From positions 54,444-118,443 of the forward strand of contig JAKSZP010009469.1 in the NCBI GenBank assembly GCA_022478985.1: 64,000 bases of DNA, read 5' to 3'. The notes beneath the pieces were generated by a model. The model saw nothing but the letters and a program-made list of their open reading frames with translations, did not search any database and was not told where the DNA came from. Origin of the DNA: Massospora cicadina (taxonomy: Eukaryota; Entomophthoromycota; Entomophthoromycetes; Entomophthorales; Entomophthoraceae). This document shows, piece by piece, positions 43,603 to 52,699 of this stretch. Positions within the stretch are counted from its first letter, which is position 1. Each line of letters opens with the position of its first letter. Position numbers and translations under genes: made by a program.

Positions 43603-44336
43603 AAACCACCAACTGCTTAGCAAAATTATTTAAACTGTTGAATCAACTGAATCTCTAGCTTCACAGCCATAACAATATGCCAATTACCATTAAAAATATA
43701 TATTTCACTTCTTACATATAAGAAACTTATTGTTTTATTATAAATATAGATGTATGGCTGTGAGGTGCATATGGACCCCCTCATGTCCATCTATATTGAA
43801 TTTTCAAAGCACTAAATGCTGCAGCTTTAACTGGCATAGACCACACATACAAATACTTGCTTTTATTAGAACGCTTTTCTCCGTGTTGTGGTTCTGTCTA
43901 AGTGTAATCTTGCAATTGATTTTTAACTACCTTTAAGCTAGCTAGAGCAATGAAATCTGGCACACTTATGTATCTCTAATGACAATACAATAATTCATTG
44001 TAAAAATTTTAAAATAATTTCTAAAACGTTTTGTTTGATTATATTATTACTTGCTTTTCTTTAACTCATAATCTTATTTTGCCTGAAATCTTGCATCCTT
44101 CATTAACACACTTCCTGATATAGCATATTGATAATACTTTGTACAATTACTAAGGTTGGATAACAATACAATTTCTACTATAGTCTTTTTAATTTAAATA
44201 GTAAAATAAAAAGTTTTATATGTAAGAAGTGAAAAAAATTATAGGTTTTAATAGTAATTGGTATAATGTTATGGCCGAGCAGTTTGATATTCAGTTGACC
44301 AATATTTTAGATGATTTTGCCAGGTAGTTGGTGGTC
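43603..44336. mobile_element. Element with long terminal inverted repeats (about 120-bp arms)
   Basis: The left arm (about 43603-43722) and right arm (about 44215-44336) are inverted copies. Shared blocks, read from the inside out, are TATATGTAAGAAGTGAAA, GTAATTGG, GTTATGGC, GATTCAGTTGA-like, ATTTTGC and AGTTGGTGGT. About 490 bases lie between the arms, including a 68-codon frame (43730-43936) with no motif. Outside the arms, degenerate copies of a unit of about 46 bases continue to the left (from about 43535). It looks like a non-autonomous foldback or MITE-type DNA element. No transposase was found. Confidence 0.65.
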
Positions 44337-45428
44337 ATTTGGCTAATTACCAAGTCGATCATTTTATTAAAAGTGTAAGCTGGCAAAAATTCAGAAAAGC
44401 AACGCTAAAAGGCCCAGAATAGCCCTTTGTTCTATAAATTACTATTAAATATATGGATTTTTTGGTGAGTCAAAATTCTGAGATTAGCAAAGCCATAGAT
44501 GAGTTACTTACTAGCCGTTTAGGTTTTTTGCACATAATTACAACTCGGTTGTCCTGATTATTCTAGCCTTTTCCTCTTAGTGTGGGCAATGAGCTCCCTA
44601 AAGTTTAGTTGCAAAGGTATCATTTATCCAGTCACTGACAAAGAGTTGTATGGACTTAATATAAAAAGCTCTGTGAAGGTCCTGACGGTAAAATTTAGGT
44701 GATTACTAAGAAGCTAAACTCACACAGATTTAAGGTTAATACCAAGCATCCAAAAGACACAAAGATAGCTCTGGCTAACAAAAAAGCAATTGATTTTAAG
44801 CTTATTTCTGTAATAGAATAAGTGGTTAAGACAAATTGTCACTTTATATCTTTGGCATAAGCGTTAAAGTTTGAGATTGCAGTTGTATTTTGAGTGAATT
44901 TTGTTGATTATTGATTAAAAATTACCTTTAAGAGTGTTGCTACATATAAGTTGGGATAAGTCAGAACTAGGCTATAGATAGGTATAGTTGTAAGGTGATT
45001 AACAGCGCTACATTGCGCAAGTGAGCAAATCCTGAGAAATACTGGTGATTAGCCATCGTCTTGTTCGTAATTTGCAAACTTCAAATTATCTAAGCATACC
45101 TTTCATGTAAGCACATGTCTAATATACAGCCAATGGACAATGTATATCATCAAATACCGATATAAAAATAACTTCTTTAGTCATCTGTACTTTCAATCCT
45201 TTTTAACTTAATAGATTTACTTTAATCATAGCAATTATATATTCTACTTTTTATTGTCACGCCTTTGTACCTAACCATCTTTCAAGTGTTAGCACATTTA
45301 AGCAAAAGCAAAAAGCTTATCAGAAGCTACATTTGCCGTAATTTCATTTTACTAATTAAATGTTGGCTTGTGTTTTATAGTTACAAGATGTAGTTGTCAG
45401 ATATGAAAGTAATAGAGCCGTAATTTAT
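44337..45428. other. Unassigned stretch downstream of the host gene
   Basis: No recognisable domain in either strand. Short open stretches (for example about 44440-44500 and 44680-44780 on the plus strand) do not join into a protein. This would include the 3' flank of the minus-strand NDPK gene. Confidence 0.4.
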
Positions 45429-46060
45429 TTATATAATTAGGTTTATTTCTGGAAATAGAAGGCTTATCTCCTTTTTGGCAGTAGCTAATGAGTCTGACAT
45501 AGAATTGGAAATAAGTGACTAGATTTAACATACCTGAGCCATGAAAAGAATTCCTTGTATCAGTCAATCCAAAATGGGCTCTTAATGTTTGAGGTTGATT
45601 AATTCGAGCGCTATAAAGTTAATTAACTTAATAGAAACTTACTTATCAGGGCGAGTTGGGCCAATAAGTTTACGCCATCTAGAAATTGCATCTGGTCCTT
45701 TTAACACCAAGGCAACAAACGGCCCACTGTATGAACTGGTTATAAACGGAGATAGCTTAAAATTAACCTCGATAAATAATCCGTAAGTCTTTGATAGAAA
45801 AACTTGTTGCGATGTTCAGAATAAAATTCTTGGGCATCCTTGATAGACCAAGATACTATCTTCTGTTGAAAAATTTCAAGATCATTTTGCGGAATAAAGT
45901 GTTTCAAAATTTGTTTCACATTTTGTGGTTGAGTAAAGAGGTCAGGTTTAAGTAATGCCAAAGTATACTGTGTACTTTCGCAAGCTTTTTTGAAAGTGAT
46001 CCCCCGTTTAGGTATAAATTTGACTGCATTGGAATATATAAAATTCAAAGGACTGTTCAT
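45429..46060 (-). CDS. Nucleoside diphosphate kinase, NME6-type, four exons
   Basis: The coding exons on the minus strand are 46060-45768, 45735-45643, 45610-45534 and 45493-45429, which together give 175 residues plus TAA. Introns are 32, 32 and 40 bp, all GT...AG, and the joins restore one frame through the whole fold. The kinase domain starts at about residue 31 (TLALLKPDLF, with the substrate-binding Lys). FYSEHRNKFFYQRL is near residues 79-92, SGPFVALVLKGPDAISRWR near 101-119, GPTRP about 123-127, and FGLTDTRNSFHGSDS at 142-156 carries the catalytic His152. The TDTRN variant before the active site is typical of the NME6 branch rather than the main NDPKs. The enzyme type transfers phosphate between nucleoside triphosphates and diphosphates through phospho-His. 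The first 30 residues are basic and could be a mitochondrial presequence. No stops or frameshifts are seen, so it is very probably functional. Confidence 0.92.
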
Positions 46061-46200
46061 TGTGCAAGCCTTATCAACTAATTAATGAACGCCCTATAAA
46101 ACATACAATCCTATGGTAGAATTTTCAGATCAGTAGAATGAAGCACACAACTAGAAAAATAAATGCCAAAAAGGAAAGCAAAGTATATGGCGTAACTTAA
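46061..46200. promoter_or_regulatory. Probable promoter of the NDPK gene, perhaps divergent
   Basis: This is the short region upstream of the NDPK start codon. It contains CCTATAAAACATAC (about 46090-46103) and other A/T-rich blocks. An open stretch on the plus strand begins about 150 bases away, so the region could drive two divergent genes. It is assigned by position only. Confidence 0.3.
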
Positions 46201-46207
46201 AAAATTA

Positions 46208-46267
46208 GCGTTCCAAGAAGCAGCTTCGAACCTTTATTTGATCTACAAAGGGTATAAGTTGCTTCAG
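46208..46267 (+). other. Possible small exon, divergent from NDPK
   Basis: Twenty open codons (AFQEAASNLYLIYKGYKLLQ) end exactly at a good donor, CAG|GTAAAT. A good acceptor, TTCTAACAG, follows 53 bases downstream (about 46320), after which the frame continues for ten codons to TAA. Upstream, an in-frame TAA requires another intron. The peptide is not recognised. It could be the end of a small host gene or chance. Confidence 0.25.
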
Positions 46268-46329
46268 GTAAATACTTTATTTACAAAAATATATCTTTAT
46301 AATACCTTTTATTCTAACAGATAGCATGC

Positions 46330-46975
46330 GATAATTTGATTTACGCCGAATAAAAAAAGCTCAGGAAGCAATGAACTTGTAAATATCTTTAACTAAAAGA
46401 TGAATTGAAATTTAAGATCCCTTTAAGTATAAACTTTAGCACGTTTGACTGCAATAATCCTACATTTCACATAATGCCTACCTCAAATAAACATTCTATA
46501 AGGTTTAACAAGTATAGCTTAAAAGTATGACGGGTCTATAATACATCTGATGAATGCCTCTCAACTATAAGTTAAAATAAATATCGAAGGACGGTAAATA
46601 AAAGGGTATAGAGAAGCTGATTTAAAATCTAGGTAATTCTATAAAAGCTAAATTGGGCATACTCCCAATAGAGTTAAGGCGATAAAAATAAAGGAAAAAA
46701 TAAGGCAGAGAATACTCGAAATTGGTTTTTATAAGAATGCAAAGCTTCAAAAACTTTTAAATGCTAATATACAAATTTCGGTTCAATGTTTAAAATCGAA
46801 CAAACGCGTATAATTTTTAATAACTGTAAAAACCAATAAGGCTTATAGTAAATAAAACATTTTTACGCAAATTGTTATTTTTAAGGATTATTAAAATTCA
46901 ATTTACAGAGAGTTTAGAAAACCTAACCTAAGACCTGTTTGAAGCCTTAATATAATTCTTAAGATACTTTACCAA
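46330..46975. other. AT-rich stretch upstream of NDPK
   Basis: Mostly short frames. It keeps a few CpG sites (for example ACGCGTATAA near 46804), unlike the repeats. No gene recognised. Confidence 0.35.
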
Positions 46976-47329
46976 TCATCTAGTACTAAAAAAAGATACT
47001 TTACCAAAGTGCTTAAATTTCGGCGTGGTAAATTCGACCTTAGGTCGGCCTGCCTTATGTCGTGGAGATTGGCCATCTTCGGTTTTTCCACGGCAAGGTG
47101 CGAGTATGGTGCGCGATAAATCGTTTTCAAGCTCGGCGGTCCGCCGAGTGGCTTCTGAATGGTTGGACATAAATACTGAAAAACTGTGTTGAGAAAATAT
47201 AATCGAGAAATTATGAATCTACTTAACTTCGTCGCCCAGCGTGATTTAGGTGAGTTTCTCACGGGCCCAACTGTGACTATCGACAAATTGTCGAATGACA
47301 GCCAGGAAGCGAGAAAAATAAAAAACTAA
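46976..47329. other. CpG-retaining region with overlapping open frames
   Basis: CpG dinucleotides are dense here (GGTCGGCC, GTCGTGG, GTGCGCGATAAATCG, CTCGGCGGTCCGCCGAG), in sharp contrast to the rest of the window. Three frames are open. On the minus strand, 47170-46976 reads MSNHSEATRRTAELENDLSR and onwards, and 47286-46969 is also open. On the plus strand, 47213-47329 reads MNLLNFVAQRDLGEFLTGPT and ends at TAA. Good donors (GGTAAAG on the minus strand near 46999, GGTGAGT on the plus strand near 47250) exist. It is probably unique host DNA containing at least one exon, but strand and product are undecided. A 37-bp segment around 46970-47006 contains the repeated block GATACTTTACCAA. Confidence 0.35.
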
Positions 47330-47511
47330 CCTATTGTCCCAATTGTCCAAAATCATCACAAATGTGTTTGGACTATTTTAACAAAGACTATAATATACTG
47401 TACTATATATATATAATATCATAAATATAACTTAATAAAAAGTATAGTATAATGTGAATTTTTTAATATTTTTATTTTATATCTAATCTAATCTACCCTC
47501 TACCCACACTG

Positions 47512-47655
47512 CTAGAAACTTCGTTTTGTGCGCCTTTTTCTTACGTACTCCTTATGAGCTCCAATGGTGGTTTTGAGTGGGTTTACCACTTCGATATCAG
47601 TTAGGACGTCATATTTGAAATTGCTATTAGTGATGCTAAGCCTTCGAATTGTTCG
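47512..47655 (-). other. Possible terminal exon of an unknown gene
   Basis: Forty-seven open codons on the minus strand end RKRRTKRSF and TAG; the centre reads NFKYDVLTDIEVVNPLKTTI. A splice-acceptor-like ATCACTAATAG lies inside the open stretch (about 47624-47634), so the exon may begin after it. Upstream on the same strand about 47660-47750 is also open in another frame and reads MLPWVLSPIFGDERQ. The basic C-terminus is protein-like, but no family is recognised. A complementary plus-strand frame is also fairly open, which weakens the call. Confidence 0.3.
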
Positions 47656-47879
47656 TTAACACATTTGTCGCTCATCACCAAATATGGGTGATAGGACCCA
47701 TGGGAGCATACCGTTATCATATGGGTGACATGGCAACGAATGTAACATGGATTTGTTTGTGGGTTTAAAGTTTACCAGATGATCATAATCCATTACTTTT
47801 ATGTTTTTAGATGGCCTTCAATAAAATTAAGAAATCAAATTCTATCAAATCAATATAAAATTATATCCCCCATTCAGCC

Positions 47880-48830
47880 AAAATCAATTGCACTATCAAA
47901 TTTACTAAACCATAATCACTTACCTAAAACTATTGAGCCCATCGAATCAACCTAAATCCACCAACCACCACACAGGCAAAACCAATTGGTGAACCTTTAA
48001 ATCAACCAAAAACTACCAACTGCTTATCAAAACTATGAACTTATCAAATTAAATGAATAATACCAAAATACTCAGCTGAAATCATATATGAATGTCATTA
48101 AAATCTTATACTTTTTTCTAACCTTATATATACCTTTCAATAAAATTATTATAATTTTTGAAAAATAGCCTATGACCGTTCACTAAATTTATAGAGTATT
48201 TGTGCCAAGTTTGGTATTTTTGGTTCATCTGTTAATGAGATAGTGCATCCTATATAAATATATACACAATGTTTGCTATATTGAAATTTTTAGCACCATG
48301 TTAGTCAATATCCCCTTTTACCTATCTTTGCTTATGGGTTAAAAATTTAACAAATGGTCCTAATTGAATAGTTTTTATATTGGTATATAGCTATCAACAA
48401 GTTCAGAAAAGATTAAAAAATATTGAATATTTCAACCACCAACCACTTAGCCAAAATCAATTAAGCCTGAATTAACTAAACCATAAATCACTTACCTGAA
48501 ACTATTGAGCCCATCAAATCTAGCCTAAACCTTAATCAATTAGCCAAAACAAATTTTTGAACTTATAAAACAACCAAAAATTACCAACGCTTATCATTCA
48601 TATAAAAACATATGAATAAACAGATAAAACCAAAACGCCCAGCCAAAATGATATAAGATTACTATTAGAAACATATAAAACGTATAGATCTTATATAAAA
48701 CTGATTAAAATTATAATAATTTTATTAAAAAACTTATTAACATTTCCAACCTTATTAAGTACTTGTGTCAAATTTTGTGATTTTTGGCTTGTTTGTTATG
48801 AGGTAATACATACTATAAAAAACAATTTTT
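47880..48830 (+). repeat. Two tandem copies of an inverted-repeat-element arm (spacing about 564 bp)
   Basis: Copy 1 (about 47880-48260) and copy 2 (about 48440-48830) share, in order, a run of degenerate 46-48-base units (CCACCAACCACTTAGCCAAA, CACTTACCTGAAACTATTGA, ATCAACCAAAAACTACCAAC) and an inner part with AAAACGCCCAGCC-like and TTTTTGGTTCATCTGTTAAT blocks. The inner part is related to the left arm of the element at 43603. Each copy is preceded by a related GGGTTTAAAGTTTACCA / GGGTTAAAAATTTAACA block, so the true repeat unit is about 560 bp. Confidence 0.55.
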
Positions 48831-49218
48831 TGAACTCCACACTTTATTTATAAAAATGAAAGAAAGTAAGAGAAAAGGGCGGAATACAAAAGATTCAGCC
48901 AAGATTAAAAGGGAGGGAAGGGGGGCTGATAGCCAGCTTGCATTTCCAACCATTGCTGGTCAGCAATTGCCATTGCTAACATGGTTCTAGAGCTGATAGA
49001 CTTAAAGGCCATTGAACTCAGTTAATTTGTTGCTTCATCATATATGATGAGTGATCTGGTGGGAAAAGCCAGATGTGCAGATTTAGAACACTTGGGATAA
49101 GATGTGAAAACATGGTGATCTGCTGGAGCAGATTGGAGAATTCCATGTGGTCTTCAACCTAAACTCTTGTAGTGGGGATGCTCATTGCCAAGACTTTTGG
49201 CAACAAGGGCTGAGTGTA

Positions 49219-49518
49219 CTACCCACACACAATAATGGTAGAGAAAGGCCTATAATAGATTGGGGATGTTTGTAGGGTCAACACAAAAAACAGGTCTTGC
49301 AATGGGTGGAGCTCCTCTGACAACTCAACACCTGAGAGGAGGTACCTCATTGTGGACCAGTACTTGCAGAAAATGGCGCACTTGTAATAGTAGTGGCCAA
49401 TATCTGCTTCCAGTTTGATGCAGATAGTACAGTCCTTATAAAAGCAATCCAGTCCTCTATTTTTACTGAACCTGAACACATGATGAAGGATCTGCCAGGT
49501 GACTGACCTTTGCTTCAA
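49219..49518 (-). pseudogene. LINE C-terminal zinc-like region
   Basis: A 99-codon frame at the 3' end of the LINE contains TWQILHHVFRFSKNRGLDCF and CTICIKLEADIGHYYYKCAI. This is the Cys-x2-Cys ... Glu-x(4-5)-His-x(3-4)-Cys arrangement followed by a Trp (YWST) found after the RT of many LINEs (zf-RVT type). The domain is thought to bind nucleic acid. Confidence 0.6.
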
Positions 49519-50469
49519 TGGGACCGGATGAGAATTAAGGCCTAAAATGAACTCCTTTAGTGGATAATTTGTATCATGGCCTTCAGCTGTCCAGTTATTG
49601 AGTATTTGAGATTAAACAGGTTAATTGCACTATGTTTTGGAAGCAGTTTGCAATATTTAACTGGAGTTGACATGAAACAAACATTGATGGATTTAGTTGC
49701 AAATTTATGGGCAATTCTATTAATTTTCTCTCAGTTCATTGCAGAATTCATGGCGGAATCATGGGGTTCAATATCCCTAAAAATCTGGCTGGCTTCACAC
49801 TCTAAAGCTTCAAATACCAACCTCCTAGTTGCATTGCCCAATTGCGCAACTGCCAGTAGTAGGCACTGGCTTTATGGGTAGGCATTCTGGTGTGAGTCAA
49901 CATCAACTCACACAGTGAGCATAAGGAGACTAACTCATGAAGGCCCTGGGCTCTTGTACAGTTAACATTCCATGCAAGGGTAGGGCAGCGCATGTGAATC
50001 TACACCATTTGGAGGAATGAATTGTCCCATATCCACCAGGCGTGAGACATAAAATCAATCAGTCACATACCCCCTTCACGCTTCAGTTTGAACAGGGTGT
50101 CAAAGGAGATTTAGCTGCCTTTGCTTTGAACCAGAGGAAGGTGTGAAGCTTAGTTTTGATTTTCTTCTCCAGGTTTGTGATCATCAGCAGTATGTGGGCA
50201 ACGTACCAGAGTTTGGAGAAGATAAAGGTGGTGATAGCCAGTACTTTTCCTTGAGGTTGATGCGTGCATGTTTCCAGCAGGCCATATGGGCTGGGAGACT
50301 CAACAGTACCTCCTGCTTGGTTTCAAGTACTTCTGGAAGCTTATCATAAAAAATACCAATGTAGCAGATTGTCTGTATGTTCTGGATCAGCAAAAAAACA
50401 ATTGAAAGCGGACTGTAATTTAAAAATTAATCCTTATCATGGTTTTTTTCAGGTTAAGCTTTGCATTCA

Positions 50470-51574
50470 ATAATGATTGGTATAAGCTCAGGAGTTCTTT
50501 GGCGCCTTGAAGGTCAGTTGGAGAGCTAATTCCCACTATGGTGTCATTGGAAAAGGCTTTCATTTCAGCGGCCACTGGTTGGGGTGGATGAAGCCCTTGA
50601 GTTTTGCATCTGCTGCTATGAGGATGTTGGCTGCAAAGTTGAATAGGATTGGTGACATGAGATTGCCTTGGTGGAGATCCTGGCTGATCAGGATAGCATT
50701 GGTAAGGCCATCAGCAACAAAAGCCTTTGTAGTAAGGCCTAAGTACAGTGTTAAGATCCAGTAATGGAAATCATCAGGGATACCCACTGCCTTTAACGCC
50801 ATGTGCAAGAAGGGCCACACTACCTGATCATAGGCCCTCCCCATGTCAAGAAACATAAGATAGCCCTGTTCAGATCCTCATGTGTCCTGCAGCACGTTCT
50901 GGATGGTCCTAATACTGTCCCAGATGGTGCGTCCCTTGATAAATCCATGTTGGGCCTGATGGTGGGTATGCAGTGCTGTTGACATAAGCCTATTTGATAA
51001 AATGTGCGTCAGAAGTTTACAGTCAGCATTGGACAAGGCTATTACAATCAGGTCTGAAGTTGCCGTTGGAGCCCCTTCTTGTACAGGAGTACAATCTGGG
51101 TCTCCTGGCCCCTAGGAATCTGGCGTCTGGTTTTTAGGCAGGAGTTAAAAAGACGAACAAGCTCCAGCAAAATGCAGTTTAGAACACTGTAAAGATCCGC
51201 GCACATATTGTTAGGTCCCAGGGATTTCTTATTCAGCAACTCCTTTAATGCTTGTTTAACTTCATCAATAGTGATCTCAATGGATAAATTCTGGATGTCC
51301 ACTGGCGAGCAGATACTTAGCACCAGCTTGGACAGGTAATAAGAAACTCAGTTGCTGCTTTACTCATTTCTTGGTACCAGAATAGTTTGCCATAAAATCG
51401 CTCAATATCATGCTTAATTATTTCAGGATTGGAGGCAGATCCGCCCAATGTGATTTCCACCTGCCAGGTCTTAGCCTTGGATAGGACCTCCTTAAGGGGA
51501 ACCAGGCCGTCATGAGTCATTGTCCCTGTGAGGCTTTGATACTGATAGGTAGCTTTCACAAAGGCACTCTGCAT
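50470..51574 (-). pseudogene. LINE reverse transcriptase
   Basis: Read on the minus strand. EITIDEVKQALKELLNKKS and LGPNNMCADLYSVL (51265-51170) are the N-terminal RT blocks. MFLDMGRAYDQVVWPFLHMA (50856-50797) is the first catalytic Asp block with Asp intact. QDLHQGNLMSPILFNFAANI (about 50690-50630) is the Gln-Gly block. AFSNDTIVGIS (about 50554-50522) is the second catalytic box, in which the first Asp of Ala-Asp-Asp is Asn (AATGAC at 50548-50543). Three or more stops separate the blocks. Without the Asp the enzyme would be inactive. Confidence 0.8.
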
Positions 51575-51847
51575 CCTGTTTACTCATTAAAGCCTTATAG
51601 CATTTGTGTGTTGTTCATACTTGCTTCACCATTCTTTGATGTACCACCAAGAAAGTTTTAGGCTATCCAGGGCATCCTTCAGTTGCTTTGTGGTAGCAGT
51701 TTGTTTGAAGGTTTTTGCTTTATAATACTTCATGCTATCTTGCTTGATTTTCTCCTTGAATCAGACCTATCGTTCCATGGGATTAATTCCTGATTTATGG
51801 TCCAAGTAAGCATCCAATTGATCAAAGCCAGATTTGATGGTGCTGTG

Positions 51848-52620
51848 TCACTCCTCATCTCTCAGCGTGGCTGGTGCAATCTGCCACTCTCTGTTCTTCA
51901 GGGGTTCACTTAGGTCAATATCCATGTGGATGGTCATATGGTCACTCTTGGAGTTTATGCTGACTTCACTAGTCAACATAAGCTGCTTAAGGTCAGATGG
52001 CATGAGCACGTAATTCAGACGTGAACCTGTCTGCAATGATCCACTGGATTATAAAACCTTGTGAGATTATTGGGGTCGTCGTCCTCTTAGTCAATTGTGA
52101 GGCACATCCCTGATTTGACCAGATAATCTAGCATATCATCAGACTTGCAGTCAGGCTGCTTAATCATTAGGAACATATTATGACTCACATTTGTCCAACA
52201 GTTCAAGTCTCATGCTATGACCGTGGCTGCATCAGTTGCACCTCAGATATAAATTGCCAAAAGGTTCAGTTTTTTTGACTTCAGCAAGGCATACACCACA
52301 GCCATTTAGAGGCTATTACCGGTTTCCTTTATCTATTGCAAAAGCTACTTAGATCTATATGGCGTGCACTTCCTTCACAAATTCCAGGTCAATTTTTTGT
52401 TTAGCACAATGATAGCTACATGGTCTGTCCAAAGGCCATGACACTCAATCTGGTGGGACCGCAGGCGGCTTGTTGCATCACAGTTTGAGTTTGGCACCAT
52501 TTCTTTTTGTGTGCCTGCTTTCATCTCCGTTATTAAAATTAAATCTATTATATCACTTGCTTTAAAATGGCAAATTTTCCACGTTCTTGCTTGAATGCTC
52601 AACATCCCCCTAGTATTCAT
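51848..52620 (-). pseudogene. LINE endonuclease (APE type)
   Basis: The N-terminal part (52620-52375) begins MNTRGMLSIQARTWKICHFK and continues IIDLILITEMKAGTQKEM. It matches the Asn-x-Arg-Gly-Leu start and the Leu-x-Glu-Thr metal-binding strand, here with the catalytic Glu present (ITEMK). The C-terminal part (52036-51848) reads SRLNYVLMPSDLKQLMLTSE and SKSDHMTIHMDI, with the Ser-Asp-His catalytic motif intact. The middle is frameshifted. The enzyme nicks target DNA to prime reverse transcription. Confidence 0.75.
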
Positions 52621-52699
52621 GGGTCGCTATTCTCATTTCCAGTTGACCAACCCATGGATATGGGGTTGTTGGGGTTATCTAGGTTATGGATAGAGTTGT

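Noticed and set aside
47880..48620. A CRISPR-like array, because units of 46-48 bases recur
   Set aside because: The units are degenerate, directly adjacent without unique spacers, and occur in a eukaryotic inverted-repeat element.
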